A stretch of 64,000 bases of DNA from Macrostomum hystrix. Lineage: Eukaryota > Platyhelminthes > Macrostomidae. The stretch spans positions 1,860,001 to 1,924,000 of the forward strand of contig CATNEN010000032.1 of NCBI GenBank assembly GCA_950097015.1. The letters are read 5' to 3'. The notes below the pieces were generated by a model. The model ran no database searches and had not been told where the DNA came from. It saw only the letters and a program-made list of their open reading frames with translations. The position numbers were made by a program, and so were the translations under genes. Positions 11,563 through 23,125 of this stretch are shown here, one piece after another. Position 1 is the stretch's first letter. Each line of letters begins with the position of its first letter.

Positions 11563-14500
11563 TTATCTCCTCTCCTGTCCCCTAGCAGCCGCTTCTTCCT
11601 GGCCAGCAATGGAACCGTGAAAATAATCCGGCCAGTCGGGCAGCCGGTCGCCAGCCGAGCGGTACTGCTCCCTGGTCAGCGCCCGGACTCCCATAACCTC
11701 CAGGGCGCCCATAATCGCTCCGCCAAGCCAGGCAACAAAGTTCCTTTTGCCCGGCGGGCTGTGGAATTTGAACGGCGCCAGGCCGGCCAGCTGGCTGTAG
11801 CGCGGCAGCTCCAGCAGAGCCGTCAGCTCCTCGCGCAGACGCGACAAGAAGCCGGGAAGCATGGAGGTGCCACCGATCACCTGAAACGTGTTGCGGTAGG
11901 GAGGGGTTTTTGCTATCTAGGATTTGTGTGTTTAATTGGAATCAGAAGCTGAGGGACCCCTGTGGTGAGTCTGGGATCTACAGGGTGAGTTTGGGATCTA
12001 CAGGGTGTGTTTGGGATCTACAGGGTGTGTTTGGGATCTACAGGGTGTGTTTGGGATCTACAGGGTGGGTCTGGGATCTACAGGGTGTGTTTGGGATCTA
12101 CAGGGTGGGTCTGGGATCTACAGGGTGTGTCTGGGATCTATAGGTTGTGTCTGGGATCTACAGGGAGTGTCTGGGATCTGTACAGGTTTGATAAATGCAC
12201 AATGAAGCAATTGTTCGGGTCCAGGAATTGATAGGAGAATAGACTAACCAGAATGCTTGAGGCCAACGGGGCCCGCAAATCCACCGGGCATTGCAGCAGG
12301 GACTCCAGCAGCAGTACTGGCAGGCTGACGCCGTCATCGTCTGGTTGGAACAGCGGCTCGCATGCCAACTCGCGCACCCGGCCGGGAACGCTGAGCAGCC
12401 GGCGACCACCGTCCAGCGCCAGCTCGAAGTCCACGGGACGCGGCTCCGGATCGTTGGCGCCCTCGCCAGCTGAAGCCGCGTTCTGGTAGGCCGCCGCGCG
12501 ACTGCGCCGGGTGACAAAGCAGGCGCGAGCTTTGACGTCTTCGCACAGCGACTCGGGAACAAGGCGCTGCCAGTCCGCAGTCTGCAGTTGGGGACAGGTG
12601 AGACAGTTAGCGTTAGGGGAGACAGAACAGGTGAGACAGAGGGTGATAGGGGGAGACAACAGGTGAGACAGTGGGTGGTAGGGGGAGACAACAGGTGAGA
12701 CAGTGGGTGATAGGGGGACAACAGGTGAGACAGTGGGTGGTAGGGGGAGACAACAGGTGAGACAATGGGTGATAGGGGGGACAACAGGTGAGACAGTGGG
12801 TGGTAGGGGGGACAACAGGTGAGACAGTGGGTGGTAGGGGGAGACAACAGGTGAAACAGTGAGTGAGGCCGCACCTGTTGCAGCTTCTCTCCGCCCTCTA
12901 GAATAGCCTCCGATCCAAGCAGGCGCTGCAGGCTTTCATGCAATGCTTGGGCTCCAAGCGGCGCAGCCTGCCAGGCCTTCAGCACGGACACACCCTGGAA
13001 GACTGGCACGGCCAGTGCCTCCTTGTAGCCGCAGTCTAACACCAGGCCAGTCTGTGTGCCCAGCGGCAGCAGGCTGAGCAAATGGGCCGGCGCGAACAGA
13101 AGCGAAGGAGCCTCAAAATGATGAAAAAGCACGCTGGCAATTGTATTGCGCATAAGGCTAGGGCAGAGCACGGACTCAACTAGAAGAACAGGCCGCTCCT
13201 TTGGATTCACGAGTAGGTACCTGCCAGGTAGAGTAGAATATTAACAATTGGTGCGTTTAGAGAAGCTGTTAAATGGCAGTCTTTGACAAAGGGAGTGAAG
13301 GGTGTTAATGACAGCCAAAGTCTCAGGGAGGGAAGGGTGTTAATGACAGCCAAAGTCTCAGGGAGGGAAGGGTGTTAATGACAGCCAAAGTATCAGGGAG
13401 GGAAGGGTGTTAATGACAGCCAAAGACTCAGGGAGGGAAGGGTGTTAATGACAGCCAAAGTCTCAGGGAGGGAAGGGTGTTAATGACAGCCAAAGTCTCA
13501 GGGAGGGAAGGGTGTTAATGACAGCCTAGGACTCAGGGACTGAAGGGTACAATGACAGCCTAGGACTCAGGGACTGAAGGGTACAATGACAGCCTAGGAC
13601 TTAGGGACTGAAGGGTACAATGACAGCATAAGACACAGGGTGTGAAATTGAGATTATACTGTAAGTGTAACTCACTTGAAATAAATGGCATGGAAGTAAT
13701 CAATTAGAAGACAGCGCAGGTCCTCCTTGTCCTTGTAGTCCCAAACGTTTCTTGGCACACCAATGGACTATAAATTTGGGTAGTGAAAAATGTCACATTG
13801 GTCAGTAGAAATGATATACATACAATTGGCAAGCTACATGACTTAGATTAGCACAGAGCAGAACAATGCTAGCTTACCTCAAGCGGTGCCTCACCAACAC
13901 GAGTCTTGACAGCTGTGGATGGTACAATCCATCTAGGAGAAAATTCGCCGGCAATGCCACACCTTTGAAATAGATTGTGATTTAGTAAAGAAAAATAATT
14001 TGCAAAATGAACTACTATCAGCAGGGATAATTACAATAGCAGAAAAAATGATATTTTAGGTTATTAAGAATTTCTTGCCTACATAAACTTAAAACATTTA
14101 TTTTAAAGCTACATATTATAAAAAACAAGCTATAAAAACCCAGAAAGAACTGCACTTAGGTTGATCAAAGTGTTTAAGATGGTTGAAGATAAAATAGTGA
14201 TGTGCTCAGATCTGATACGTACATTTACGCAATATTAATTATATATAATAATTAATATAATTAATTACTTTCCTTTTCCTGTAACCTAGCTCTCGCTAAT
14301 GATACATCCCGCCTGGCCGTCGGTACCCGGTATTTACCCGGCCTTCATCCGGTTTAATCCGTAATTTTCGACTTTTCCGGACGAAAATGAATTTTTATCC
14401 GGTTTCGATCCGGCAGTTCTTACCGGATTAACAAACGGAGGAAACTCCGGAGCAAAACCGAATTAGAGTGCTTTTATTGATCACATTTTATCCGGATTGT

Positions 14501-17500
14501 GTCCGATTCCTGCTCCGGTCGATCAGCGGATGAAAACCGGACTGCCAACCCGAATAAGAAGCGGATGAAAGTCGGATGAATCATAGCTTTCTACCCGGAG
14601 TTGCTCCGGTTTTTTATCCGGCTGTGAATCCGGCTTGTAGTGATAAAATCCCGGATAGTGAAACGGACAAAATCCGGATGAGGGAGTTCACTTAAAGTGA
14701 AGTTCACGTGTTTTAAAATATAATATACCCGGGGAAAAAGAAATCATCTTTTATGCCATTACTGTCCCCTTACATGTCAATTTTCAGCGCACAAGGCTCA
14801 AAAACGGACCGGGAGAAGCAAAACGCGGACTGCAGCTCAAATACCACGGAGAAGACTGCCGAGTGGACATGTGCCTGTAGTTTACTTCTGTACCCGAATC
14901 TACGTTCGGAAAGTTGTTCCGAAAGTTCGTGGACAAACTCAATTTTCTACTAAGCAAAAGGCTGTGTAGCTATAATACTTTTGGCCATAGACAACAAATA
15001 GGTCCCACAAGTTTTAAGCTACTGCGCTCAGATTTGCTCAATGCATTTTTTCATAGCAATATTTTTCGTTACCCACTGATTTTGACACTATGCAAAATAA
15101 CGAAGAAGCCAAGCGAAGTGTCATTTGGTTTTTGTGGAGGCAAGGGAAGCGTCAAGCCGACATTCTCGCGAGTTACAAGAGGCATATGGGGAAGATGCCC
15201 CTTCGAAGACAATGGTCAGCAAGTGGGTACAGCGCTTCCAGGAAGGCTGGGAGACGGTCGAAGATCTGCCACGCAGTGGAAGGCCGGCCACCACGGTCAA
15301 CAAGTTTAACATCGAGCGTGTTCGCCAGGCATTGGATGTCGACCGTCGGGTCACAGTACGTGAACTGGCAGAGATAGTGGGTATCTCACCAACAGCAGTC
15401 CATGGGATTCTCACAGCCGAGCTTGGGATGTCACGGGTTGTCGCTCGCTGGGTCCCGAAGCTTCTGACGGATGACCAGCAGCGCGAACGGGTCCGTGCAT
15501 GTCAGCAGCTCCTGCAGGCCTACCGCAATGATCCGAACTTTTTGGACCGAATTGTGACAGGAGACGAGTCATGGTTCCACTATAGCGAACCGGAGTCCAA
15601 GAAGCAAAGCAGCGTGTGGAAAGACAGCTGATGAACCTGCCCCAGTGAAGGCCCTGACTGTACCATCAGCTGACAAGCAGATGGCCACCGTCTTCTGGGA
15701 CAAAGAGGGCATTCTGCTCATCGACTGGCTTCCACGAGGCACTACCATCAACAGTGCTTATTACATCCAAGTGCTGCAGAAATTGCGTGATTGCAGGTTG
15801 CAGAAATTGCACGTTCTTCGTACATGTATAACGAAAAAACTCAGGTTGTCGGTACAGACAGCTCTGCTCCGACACCAGCAATAGTCGCCGTGGCTCGGGA
15901 CTCCGCATGTCCTGTGACCGTTGGCTGCGTTTTACAAGTTATCACCGCGAAAACAAGCCAAAAGACTGCCAGGAAGTACACCGGCAGACTGATTCGCGGT
16001 CCATTCGCGACCAAAGCAGCTGCGTCAGATGACGCAAATTTGACCAACGTCCACGCACAGCCGACAGAGCTGCCCCGAGGGTGCCCTTCCTGTAAGGGTT
16101 TGCGCTTGAGCTGCGAAGAGCCAAGCTCCTGGCTGACGCGCAGAGTGAGTACTGTTTTTAAGTCTAGCGGAACATTTTTGCGATTTTGCAGACTTCATAA
16201 TTTCAATTTTTGCTCTCCTCTTTTATGACATTTGATGAAATTTTAGAATTTCTGATTTCTAAATCTCTGAAATTTGAATTGTTGACTTGCACTTTCAGCC
16301 GCTGAGATTTGTGCGGCTCGTGCAGTCGAAGCCCGCCTACGATAGGAGCTGAGCGCCCTGCAACAAAAGCTTGCCATCGTGGGGAAAATTGAGAAGAGGC
16401 TGGTTCACGATCTAGAACTGGAGCGTTCTAAGCTTCTAAACCTGGAACGTAATGTGAAGTCCGCTAACGCGCACATCATCCATGCCTCTGATTGCCTGAT
16501 GCCTAACCTCGCAGCTGCTCATCGGGCTGTCGCGACTTCTCCTGAAGACGACGAAAATTTCGGAGTCGACAGACCCGACGACGACGTGCAGATCTGCCCG
16601 CATTGCCACGGCGAGGAAGAGTCGGTCACGCATCTGTTCGCCTGCCCGGCTCGTCCCACCTCGCTCGTCCCGCGGATCTCTGGTCCCAGCCCAAGACCGT
16701 CTGGGGCTTCTTCGCCGAGCTTTTCCCAGGAGCAGGTACTGGCCCTGGCCCGCCGAGCCAAGGTTAACACACACACACGACGTGCAGATGGACGATGAAG
16801 AGTCCATCATTTTTCCCGTCCATTGCGAGCTGTCGGTGTCGCAGACCCGAAGCCTCTTGAATGTGTGCAAAACAGCCTCCGAGGCGGGACCATCGTTCGC
16901 ACACAGTCACACAGTCGGAATGACGGCGCTATCTGACAGCATGCCGTCGGTGAAGGTGAGCACAGAGCTTCGTGCGTCACTTGACAATCGCTTGCACGAC
17001 TTACAGCAGTCGCTGCAGATGCCTGTCGACATTGACGAACCAGTCGACGTACAGGCACGCCTTTTGGCCCAGCGATCGGCCCGTTGTTAGCCATCATGAG
17101 GGCGTTGTTTAGAGCGTTGTTTACTAATAACGAACTCGCACACTACAGCCTATCGGGCCGCAGGTCATCCGGTTATGTCTCCACGAAGGCCAATCCCGGC
17201 AAACTGGGTGCCGCCAAGCTCTGGCTGCAGAACGCCGGTGTCAAGTATGATAGTGGAGATCTGCACAGAGCATTTACCCGCTGCATCGAAACCGCCCGGC
17301 AGAAGTTGGGGCTGCCTAAACGTGTGAGACAGCTGCAGGCGACCTCCGTGACGGCCCCTAGAGCCCGCCGCATTGCCAAACGTGCGGGTAAGGCAGTCGC
17401 CAAAGGTTCCGTTGACACGGTTGTGCGTGTCATTGGTGACGATTCGGCCGACGAAGCCCCTGCCAGCAAGATTTTGGGTGCGGCGAAAGAACTTTTTGGC

Positions 17501-20208
17501 CAGCCGCCAATTAGGGACATCACCAACCTCTAGGGCGACCAAGAAGACCTGCTACTGAATGGTCTCCAAAGTTGGTGACAATTAATTACGAACTTCGCAG
17601 TGCGGCACTATGGGGCCAGTCCAGCTCTAATGCTTGACAATGAACTTGACAATGTCGGGCTTCAGGCGGGCCGGGAAAGCCGCAGAAGCCATAGGTCCAG
17701 GGAGCAGAAAGTAGGCGACTGGAGACTGGTATGTTGGAGTTTTGGATAGCGAATCGTGGGACGGTGACTCCATTGAGGCGGAGAAGTGAGTGACATATAC
17801 GTTATAATGTTAAACTACGATCGTAGCTATTTTTCATTGTCTTAATATTAATTCAGATAATAGACATTAACATATTAAGATATCTGGTCGTTTTCTTCTC
17901 GTTGTGTGAACATTCTTAAAACCGAGCACAAAATTAAGGCAGCTTTGGCGTTCACCATATTTAGCAGTTTGTTCGTTGCATACCCTGGTCATATGTCGCT
18001 CAGTTTGAGCAGTCACCTCCCATAACCCTCTGTTACTAGTTCTACCTGTCCCAGTCATCGGGCATTTAAGCAAAAAGGTACAAAAACCACCTTCAATTTC
18101 ACAGGCTTTAATAGCCTCATTGTGCTGTACGCTAGCTTCTAAGTTCAGTTTGTGCAAAACTCGTTTCTATACAAAGGGGATAATTGTGGAACTTTTGTCT
18201 TTTAAGTTTCATATTTTCATAAATCAGGAACTGTGCATCGAAAATTATTTGAACCTAATTAAACTGGCGCTGGCCCTACAATTTTTTTCAGCGGCATTTG
18301 CCCATGTATGTGTCTGAATAAAAGTTATATAGATCGCCTTACTGTTTCGATTAAAGCCTTTATAATCCTCTGTTTTAATTACCGAAAGCTTTCTACTAGT
18401 AAGCTTCTCTAGAGCTCCTCGCTTGTTCATACAGATATGAGCAGAATCATAGCAGGAGTAGCAGCAGCCGCCACATAGTGCAATTTTTGTGCCAAACCTT
18501 TGGAAGCCACTGTAAAGGAGCACAAATTAAGGCTGAGTAAAAAGCATCTAGAATGTTCATTATTATCTGACAACAGTATACAGGTATCCATACATTTCAC
18601 CCGGTTTCGATCCAGAAATGGCTCTGGTTTCTCATCCAGCTGTAAAATCCATATATTTCATCTGGAATTGGGTCCACTGTCCCATCTGGCTTCCTCTGGA
18701 TTACTTATCAGGCAATTACTGGACGCACAACCAGATACCAAACTGGAAGAGTGTCATATTTTCTCCCCTTTCATCCATTTTGTTAACTTTTCATCCAGTT
18801 TTTATCTGTTTTTTTTTGCATGTAAATTTGCTATTTGTGCCAGATTAAACTCTGGACAATGCATCAGATAAAAGACGGCTAACTTCAGCCAGACAGGATG
18901 TAAAATTGCAACCTAGCAAATCATTCAACCTTTTATAATGGTCATTATATATGAACAATTGAACATACTGAGCTACATGTATCCTTATTGGTCCAGATGT
19001 AGTAATTAGTCCTTCTAATGTAATATCATTGTAGGCATGTCTAGGTGATTCCAAAAGTTGAATATAGTTACAAGATTTAATACATTAAATAGTTAAATAT
19101 CTATTTCTGAACTAAAATTGGCTCTTGACAAGATTTAGATCAGGATTCAGTGAGGATTTTATGTTTTAGGATTTAGGATCCTTTCAAGTGTCTATCTATT
19201 TGGCTATATATTTCTCTATTTTACAGTTATTAGAAACTATTACAAATGTATGTTTCATACAATGAAGCTGAATAATCTTTAATAGCATTCAAGTAGAAAT
19301 CAAAAATCGCTAGCTAGAACTAAATAGTTTTAATGGTCTTAATTTGTCCTTCAAATTGTGAATGCCATATTCTAGATTTATTATTATCAAAAAATTCCAA
19401 CCATAATAGTATACTATGTTATAGTCTACTATTATACAAAAAAATATTATACAATCACACATTATTGGTGTCTATAGCATATAGAGCCTAAAATTAGGTA
19501 CCTACCTTTATTGTTAGGCTATACTAAAACATTTGAAATTCAAAAAAAAACAATATTAAAATAAAAGCTAACTAAATAAAGCTTCTAGATAGACATATGA
19601 CAAATCTTTGGCCAGTGGCTAGAATAATCTACACAATAGTAACAACTTTTGGCTATTCTTATTGGTAGTACTTTACTGGTCAAGGTGGCTATGTAGGAAT
19701 AGATTTTGGACATGACCTTGGCTATATTTTGATTGTACACAGTAATCTCTCTTATGGCCTTGTGCATGCTAGAATATTTTAATTTTATGTACATTGAAAC
19801 ATGCCTATTCTCTGACAAAATAGGGCAACACATGTATGTAATTTGGCTGTCATTATGGACAGAATGACTGTCAGGCAATAACTTTGAGCTAAAAACAATT
19901 TACACCCAAAAGTAATGAAGTAAATTATGAATAGAAAGTGCTAAGTGATTCCCAAGGTCATCCTACATGGTTTGTTAAGTCTACCTTTTGCGACTTTTGC
20001 GAAATGGCCACAGAATGGTGTTCTATAAATAGCAATTAGTTAGTTTGCTTCAGACACCAGGCTGTTTGAAGAAAGCAATAATGAAGTAATTAAGGACTTA
20101 CTTTGTTAAACAGTGTCCCAGCTCGACTACAATGCATGGCTTTTCTGTTGGATAGCTGATGTCTTCGAGAATATTTTTAGCTTGGGGATCAAGCAGCTTA
20201 CTAGTCAT
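11563..20208 (-). CDS. ACTR10: Actin-related protein 10 (dynactin pointed-end subunit), six exons
   Basis: Exons 20102-20208, 13878-13962, 13676-13767, 12875-13220, 12249-12581 and 11563-11880, all with GT-AG borders and compatible phases, give 1281 coding bases (426 aa; human about 417). Diagnostic stretches: TKCGIAGEFSPRWIVPS (actin nucleotide-fold start), KYLLVNPKERPVLLVESVLC, MVLDCGY-like LVLDCGYKEALAVPVFQG, EDVKARACFV, SLLQCPVDLR and the C-terminal VIGGTSMLPGFLSRL with FVAWLGGAIMGAL. Arp10/Arp11 caps the pointed end of the dynactin filament and serves dynein transport. Introns 3, 4 and 5 each hold a different minisatellite; intron 1 (6.1 kb) holds several mobile elements. Start chosen at the ATG that gives MTSKLLDPQ and the family-like N terminus. 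Confidence 0.93.
11955..12182. repeat. 21-bp minisatellite in ACTR10 intron 5
   Basis: About 10 copies of GGGATCTACAGGGTGTGTTT plus one base, with GTGGGTCTG variants. It fills most of the 368-bp intron. Confidence 0.9.
12597..12866. repeat. About 32-bp minisatellite in ACTR10 intron 4
   Basis: About 8 copies built on GGTGAGACAGTGGGTG and GTAGGGGGAGACAACA; some copies lack bases in the G run. It occupies nearly the whole 293-bp intron. Confidence 0.9.
13285..13640. repeat. About 35-bp minisatellite in ACTR10 intron 3
   Basis: Six copies containing CAGGGAGGGAAGGGTG and TTAATGACAGCCAAAG, then three shorter variants with GGGACTGAAGGGTACAATG. Confidence 0.9.
14300..14700. repeat. Dispersed CCGG-rich repeats in ACTR10 intron 1
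   Basis: Dense ATCCGG, TCCGGA and CCGGTT motifs in both orientations, for example CCGGTTTCGATCCGG near 14399 and TCCGGTTTTTTATCCGGCTG near 14608. It looks like the end region of an unclassified element. A CpG-decayed relative lies at 18595-18870. Confidence 0.5.
15090..15796 (+). pseudogene. Mariner (Tc1/mariner) transposase, frameshifted and 3'-truncated
   Basis: The N-terminal helix-turn-helix region is visible: YGEDAPSKTMVSKWVQRF, then DLPRSGRPATTV and a second HTH around VRELAEIVGISPTAVHGIL. The first catalytic motif is present as IVTGDESWFHYSEPESK and the second block as VFWDKEGILLIDWLPRG. The third catalytic aspartate and the C terminus are missing. The frame breaks twice: near 15165 and again at about 15622, where one extra G separates SSVWK from TADEPAPVKALTVP. 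The sequence ends at 15796 next to a 12-bp direct repeat TGCAGAAATTGC (15775-15786 and 15799-15810). It lies in ACTR10 intron 1, opposite strand, and is inactive. Confidence 0.88.
15797..17533 (+). pseudogene. Broken gene with coiled coil and BEN-like C-terminal domain
   Basis: An open stretch to 16144 is followed by a donor-like GTGAGT and an acceptor TTTCAG at 16298. The next exon encodes a coiled coil (ELSALQQKLAIVGKIEKRL, LELERSKLLNLERNVKSAN) with an in-frame TAG just before ELSAL. After an inserted LINE fragment the same frame resumes at MDDEESIIFPVHCEL, and the open stretch then shifts frame near 17085. The last part, ALFTNNELAHYSLSGRRSSG with KLGAAKLWL and a Cys-Arg helix, resembles BEN domains (F-x-x-x-E-L-x-x-x-S-x-x-G-R), a chromatin/DNA-binding fold. 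The function is not known. It could be cargo of a transposon or a retained gene fragment. Confidence 0.45.
16594..16776 (+). mobile_element. 5'-truncated LINE 3' end with 13-bp target duplication
   Basis: About 183 bp encoding ICPHCHGEEESVTHLFACP, the CCHC zinc knuckle found after the RNase H domain of I/Jockey-group LINEs, ending in a short (AC)n tail. It is flanked by ACGACGTGCAGAT at 16581-16593 and 16777-16789, an exact 13-bp duplication. Taking out the insert joins the surrounding frame (VDRPDDDVQ to MDDEES). Confidence 0.8.
17560..18594. other. Intronic DNA (ACTR10 intron 1)
   Basis: No recognised feature. Confidence 0.4.
18595..18870. repeat. CpG-decayed relative of the CCGG-rich repeat
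   Basis: CCGGTTTCGATCCAG and GCTCTGGTTTCTCATCCAG match the 14.3-14.7 kb repeat with CCGG changed to CTGG or CCAG, in the same orientation. Confidence 0.45.
18871..20101. other. AT-rich part of ACTR10 intron 1
   Basis: No recognised gene, TIR or array. Confidence 0.4.
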
Positions 20209-21264
20209 TTTTTATTGCGAATTTGCTAACAAAATAATTAAACACAGACAGTATAAAGCAAATATTATTTAAGCATAGAAAGTCTAAAATAAAATGATAA
20301 GAACAGGACAGTTGCTTTTATGCCCGATAACCTACAGGAAATTATACAAATAAATATCTGACAAGGCTGCTTCGTACGAAGAAAAATTATCGGATGAGTT
20401 TCTAAGGTTTTCGGGTGCCAAATTAGCGCCAGTTTGCGAACTCTAACATACAAACAAAAATACGAGATGATTCTAATTAAAAGCTGATTATAGAATGTCG
20501 TGAAACTTTTTATTGAACTTTTTGATTGTAATTAATTTTTTAGATAATATCAATTCTCTTAAATTTACATTTTATCAATGTCCAATTGATGTTACTTTCT
20601 GTTTCACTATTGCAGAGACAATATTGTATTATAGCATTCATATTTCACGTCTATCTTTTATTATCCTTTATCCTTTATTTTGCCTGCTTCTTAATTTTTT
20701 TTTCTGTAAAGAAGTTGATCATAAAAATTATTTCTATAGTTGACTCACTTATATAGCTATCGACAAAAATGTGTGTAGGAACCTTGGCATTTTGGAAATA
20801 AGTGCAATAATATGAATTTAAGGCTATCAAAGGCTAACACTTGTTTACCAACATGAAAAATAAATGAAAATCAGAAAATATAATTAATCGATTAGCGCAA
20901 TTTTAAATTGCTGCTACTATATAGGCGCCGCAAAAATTGTCTGCGAATCACCGGCTTGCAATTAGGCGGCCAGTCGTAGAAAGAAGAGCAGCGCGTCTGT
21001 ATGCCGAACGATCTAATCGGTCGTTCAAATTGGCATATTTCAGGGCCTTACTGGCCTCGGCTTAAGGGCAGAACCGACTGCAGCGACGTTAGCTGCATAT
21101 CAGGAGCTGGCAGAGGCGTAAGGGGCGCATTTAATTATGTGGCGTACGCCCAGGATGTGGTCGTCAGAGGGTCTGCAAACGCCACCCTTTGTTTGCTGCC
21201 CAAAGTCAATTCCGTTTTTTTCGGGTGAGCTTTTGGATTGGTTCTGCTGCCGTTGCCTATTTGG
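20209..21264. other. Upstream region of ACTR10
   Basis: AT-rich DNA with a GC-richer patch around 20920-21230. No clear TATA box or gene recognised. Confidence 0.35.
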
Positions 21265-22398
21265 CAGTGTTGGGCACTGGTCCGTTAATAAGCGTTAATC
21301 CGTTAATAAGCGTTAATAAGCGTTAATTTTTTCTTTAACTTTTAACGGACCATCGTTAATTTAATTTTAGACTAACGGATTAACGATTTTTCATTAATTT
21401 TTTTCTAATTTAACGATGGGTGTGGTCCGTTAATTTTTTGCTGAATTCAGAGGCGATTTCGACGATGCCGACGGCCTCCTCAGCGCCAGTTTCCACCCCA
21501 AGTTCCGGCTGGGGTGGCTCCAGAAGTTCCATCCTGAGAAGGCGGGGCCTGTCCGAGTCATGATGCAACGCACTGTCCAAGACTGCATTGAAGAGAGTGA
21601 CGATGCCAGCAGTGGGCCAGGATCATGCGCATCTGCCGGAGCAGAGCAGATTACCGACTGTGCCAGTGAGTTTGTTGACGACCTCATTCAAACTGCAAAT
21701 TCCTGCACGACTGACAAGCCGACCTCAGATAGCAAGGCGCGCAGCACTGTGCAGGCGTGGATTGACAGCCCTTACAAGGCTGACGACAAGTTGACAGACA
21801 AGGCATTTCTGTACGAGCAGCACCTGATTCGGCTCTTCGCCCGGTACAATACGCCAATACCATCAAGAGCTGCTGTGGAGCGGATGTTCTCCACGTGCAA
21901 AGACATCCTCGGTGCTAAACGAGCGCCTTTATCGGACCAGATGCTGAGTCAGTTGACTTTTCTACGCGGCAACCAGCATCTGACTCTGTGCAGTCGAAAG
22001 TAAAGACTCAAGTGACGAAGTGGCATCTGGCATGACATTCTGCTGAAAAATGAAATATATGTGACGTATAATCTTTTCCATCTTTTGATTCTTTTCCAAC
22101 GTTACATTTCATGTAAAAGAAAAAGCGATGAACTCAAGAAATGAGTGAAACTTACTACAATCTTCGTGCAACTTCAAAGCAGTGCTGTAAAAAGGGGCAA
22201 AAGTATGCTAAAGGGGAAATTCATCGTCATTTGCAACACAGAAGATTTTTAACGCTTATTAACGTTTAACTGCTAACTTCCGTTAAATTTATCAAAAATT
22301 TAACGGAAGTTAAAGTTAAAAGTTAATTTTTTTTATCTTATCGTTAACGCTTAATAACTTAACGAAGTTAAACAAAATATTAACGATGCCCAACACTG
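21265..22398 (+). mobile_element. Non-autonomous hAT transposon (1134 bp)
   Basis: Ends CAGTGTTGGGCA and TGCCCAACACTG are perfect 12-bp inverted repeats, flanked by the perfect 8-bp target duplication CTATTTGG (21257-21264 and 22399-22406). Both subterminal zones are packed with TTAACG/CGTTAA motifs, as expected for transposase binding. The interior keeps only the 3' end of a transposase gene. Confidence 0.95.
21560..22003 (+). pseudogene. hAT transposase C-terminal dimerisation domain remnant
   Basis: The frame ends with FLYEQHLIRLFARYNTPIP, then SRAAVERMFSTCKDILGAKR and APLSDQMLSQLTFLRGNQHL. The pattern (S-x-x-x-E-R-x-F-S, ...KR..L....L.FL..N) is the hAT C-terminal dimerisation domain. The catalytic RNase H-fold region and the BED zinc finger are absent, so the copy cannot move alone. 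It may arise by internal deletion of a full element. Confidence 0.85.
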
Positions 22399-22689
22399 CT
22401 ATTTGGGAAGGGATCTTGACTGGAATTGTAAGTGTCTCATGAATGAGCGAACTTCGCTTGAGTTACTTTTTGGTTCTTTAAACTTGCTTATGTGCTTGAC
22501 TCACATCCTGACTGTGCTCTTAAAGAGAGTTCTGAGCCAGTTTGAGTTTTTTATACAAAATTGCTTAAAAGGGATTTAAGCAGTGAAAAGTGTGCGACAC
22601 GCTCAGACTAAAAGCCCAAAGAACAATTTTTCCGTTTTGTGAGTTTCATAGCAAGTCTTTCTACGAAGCGCAATTAAAAAGCACCGATT

Positions 22690-23125
22690 TCTCTGCTGAA
22701 AAAGTAACGACGATGGCGGTAACGATCGTTACTAAACATTTGAAAACGAAAAATTGGGTAACGAAAAAAATAGTAATGGTCGTTACTTTAAGTCGTTTCT
22801 TTCAGTTTTTTCCACTTGTACAACTACACTACACTTAAAATTTTACAAAACAAAGAAATCGAAAGATATAGTTGCTAATTTTTTTTAATTTGACGACTTT
22901 GATACTAGCAATTGAAAAATAAAAAATAGACAATTATAAACGGGTTTTAACGCAGAAAAAGAAAAATTATACATTGCTGTCAATTACTTATTAATTTTTC
23001 GGAAACTGGTAACGAAAACATTTAACGACTCGCTACGATCTATTTCGTTACCAGCCGGTGGTAACGCGAAAAGAAACGTTGCAAAAAAGTAACGATCGTT
23101 ACCAATTAGGTAACTATAGTAGCGA
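22690..23125. mobile_element. Probable hAT-like MITE with TAACG subterminal motifs
   Basis: Many GTAACG/CGTTAC motifs on both strands, and two inverted copies of a 16-bp sequence: GGTAACGATCGTTACT at 22718-22733 and AGTAACGATCGTTACC at 23088-23103. Each contains a 14-bp palindrome. The right side ends GTAGCGAGTAACGCAACCC, typical of some hAT ends. I could not find a matching left terminus or target duplication. Confidence 0.35.

Noticed and set aside
12138-13210. Single long minus frame spanning ACTR10 exons 4 and 5 including the array
   Set aside because: The stretch LSHLLSPPTTHCLTCC is the minisatellite read through; GT-AG removal restores the ACTR10 protein.
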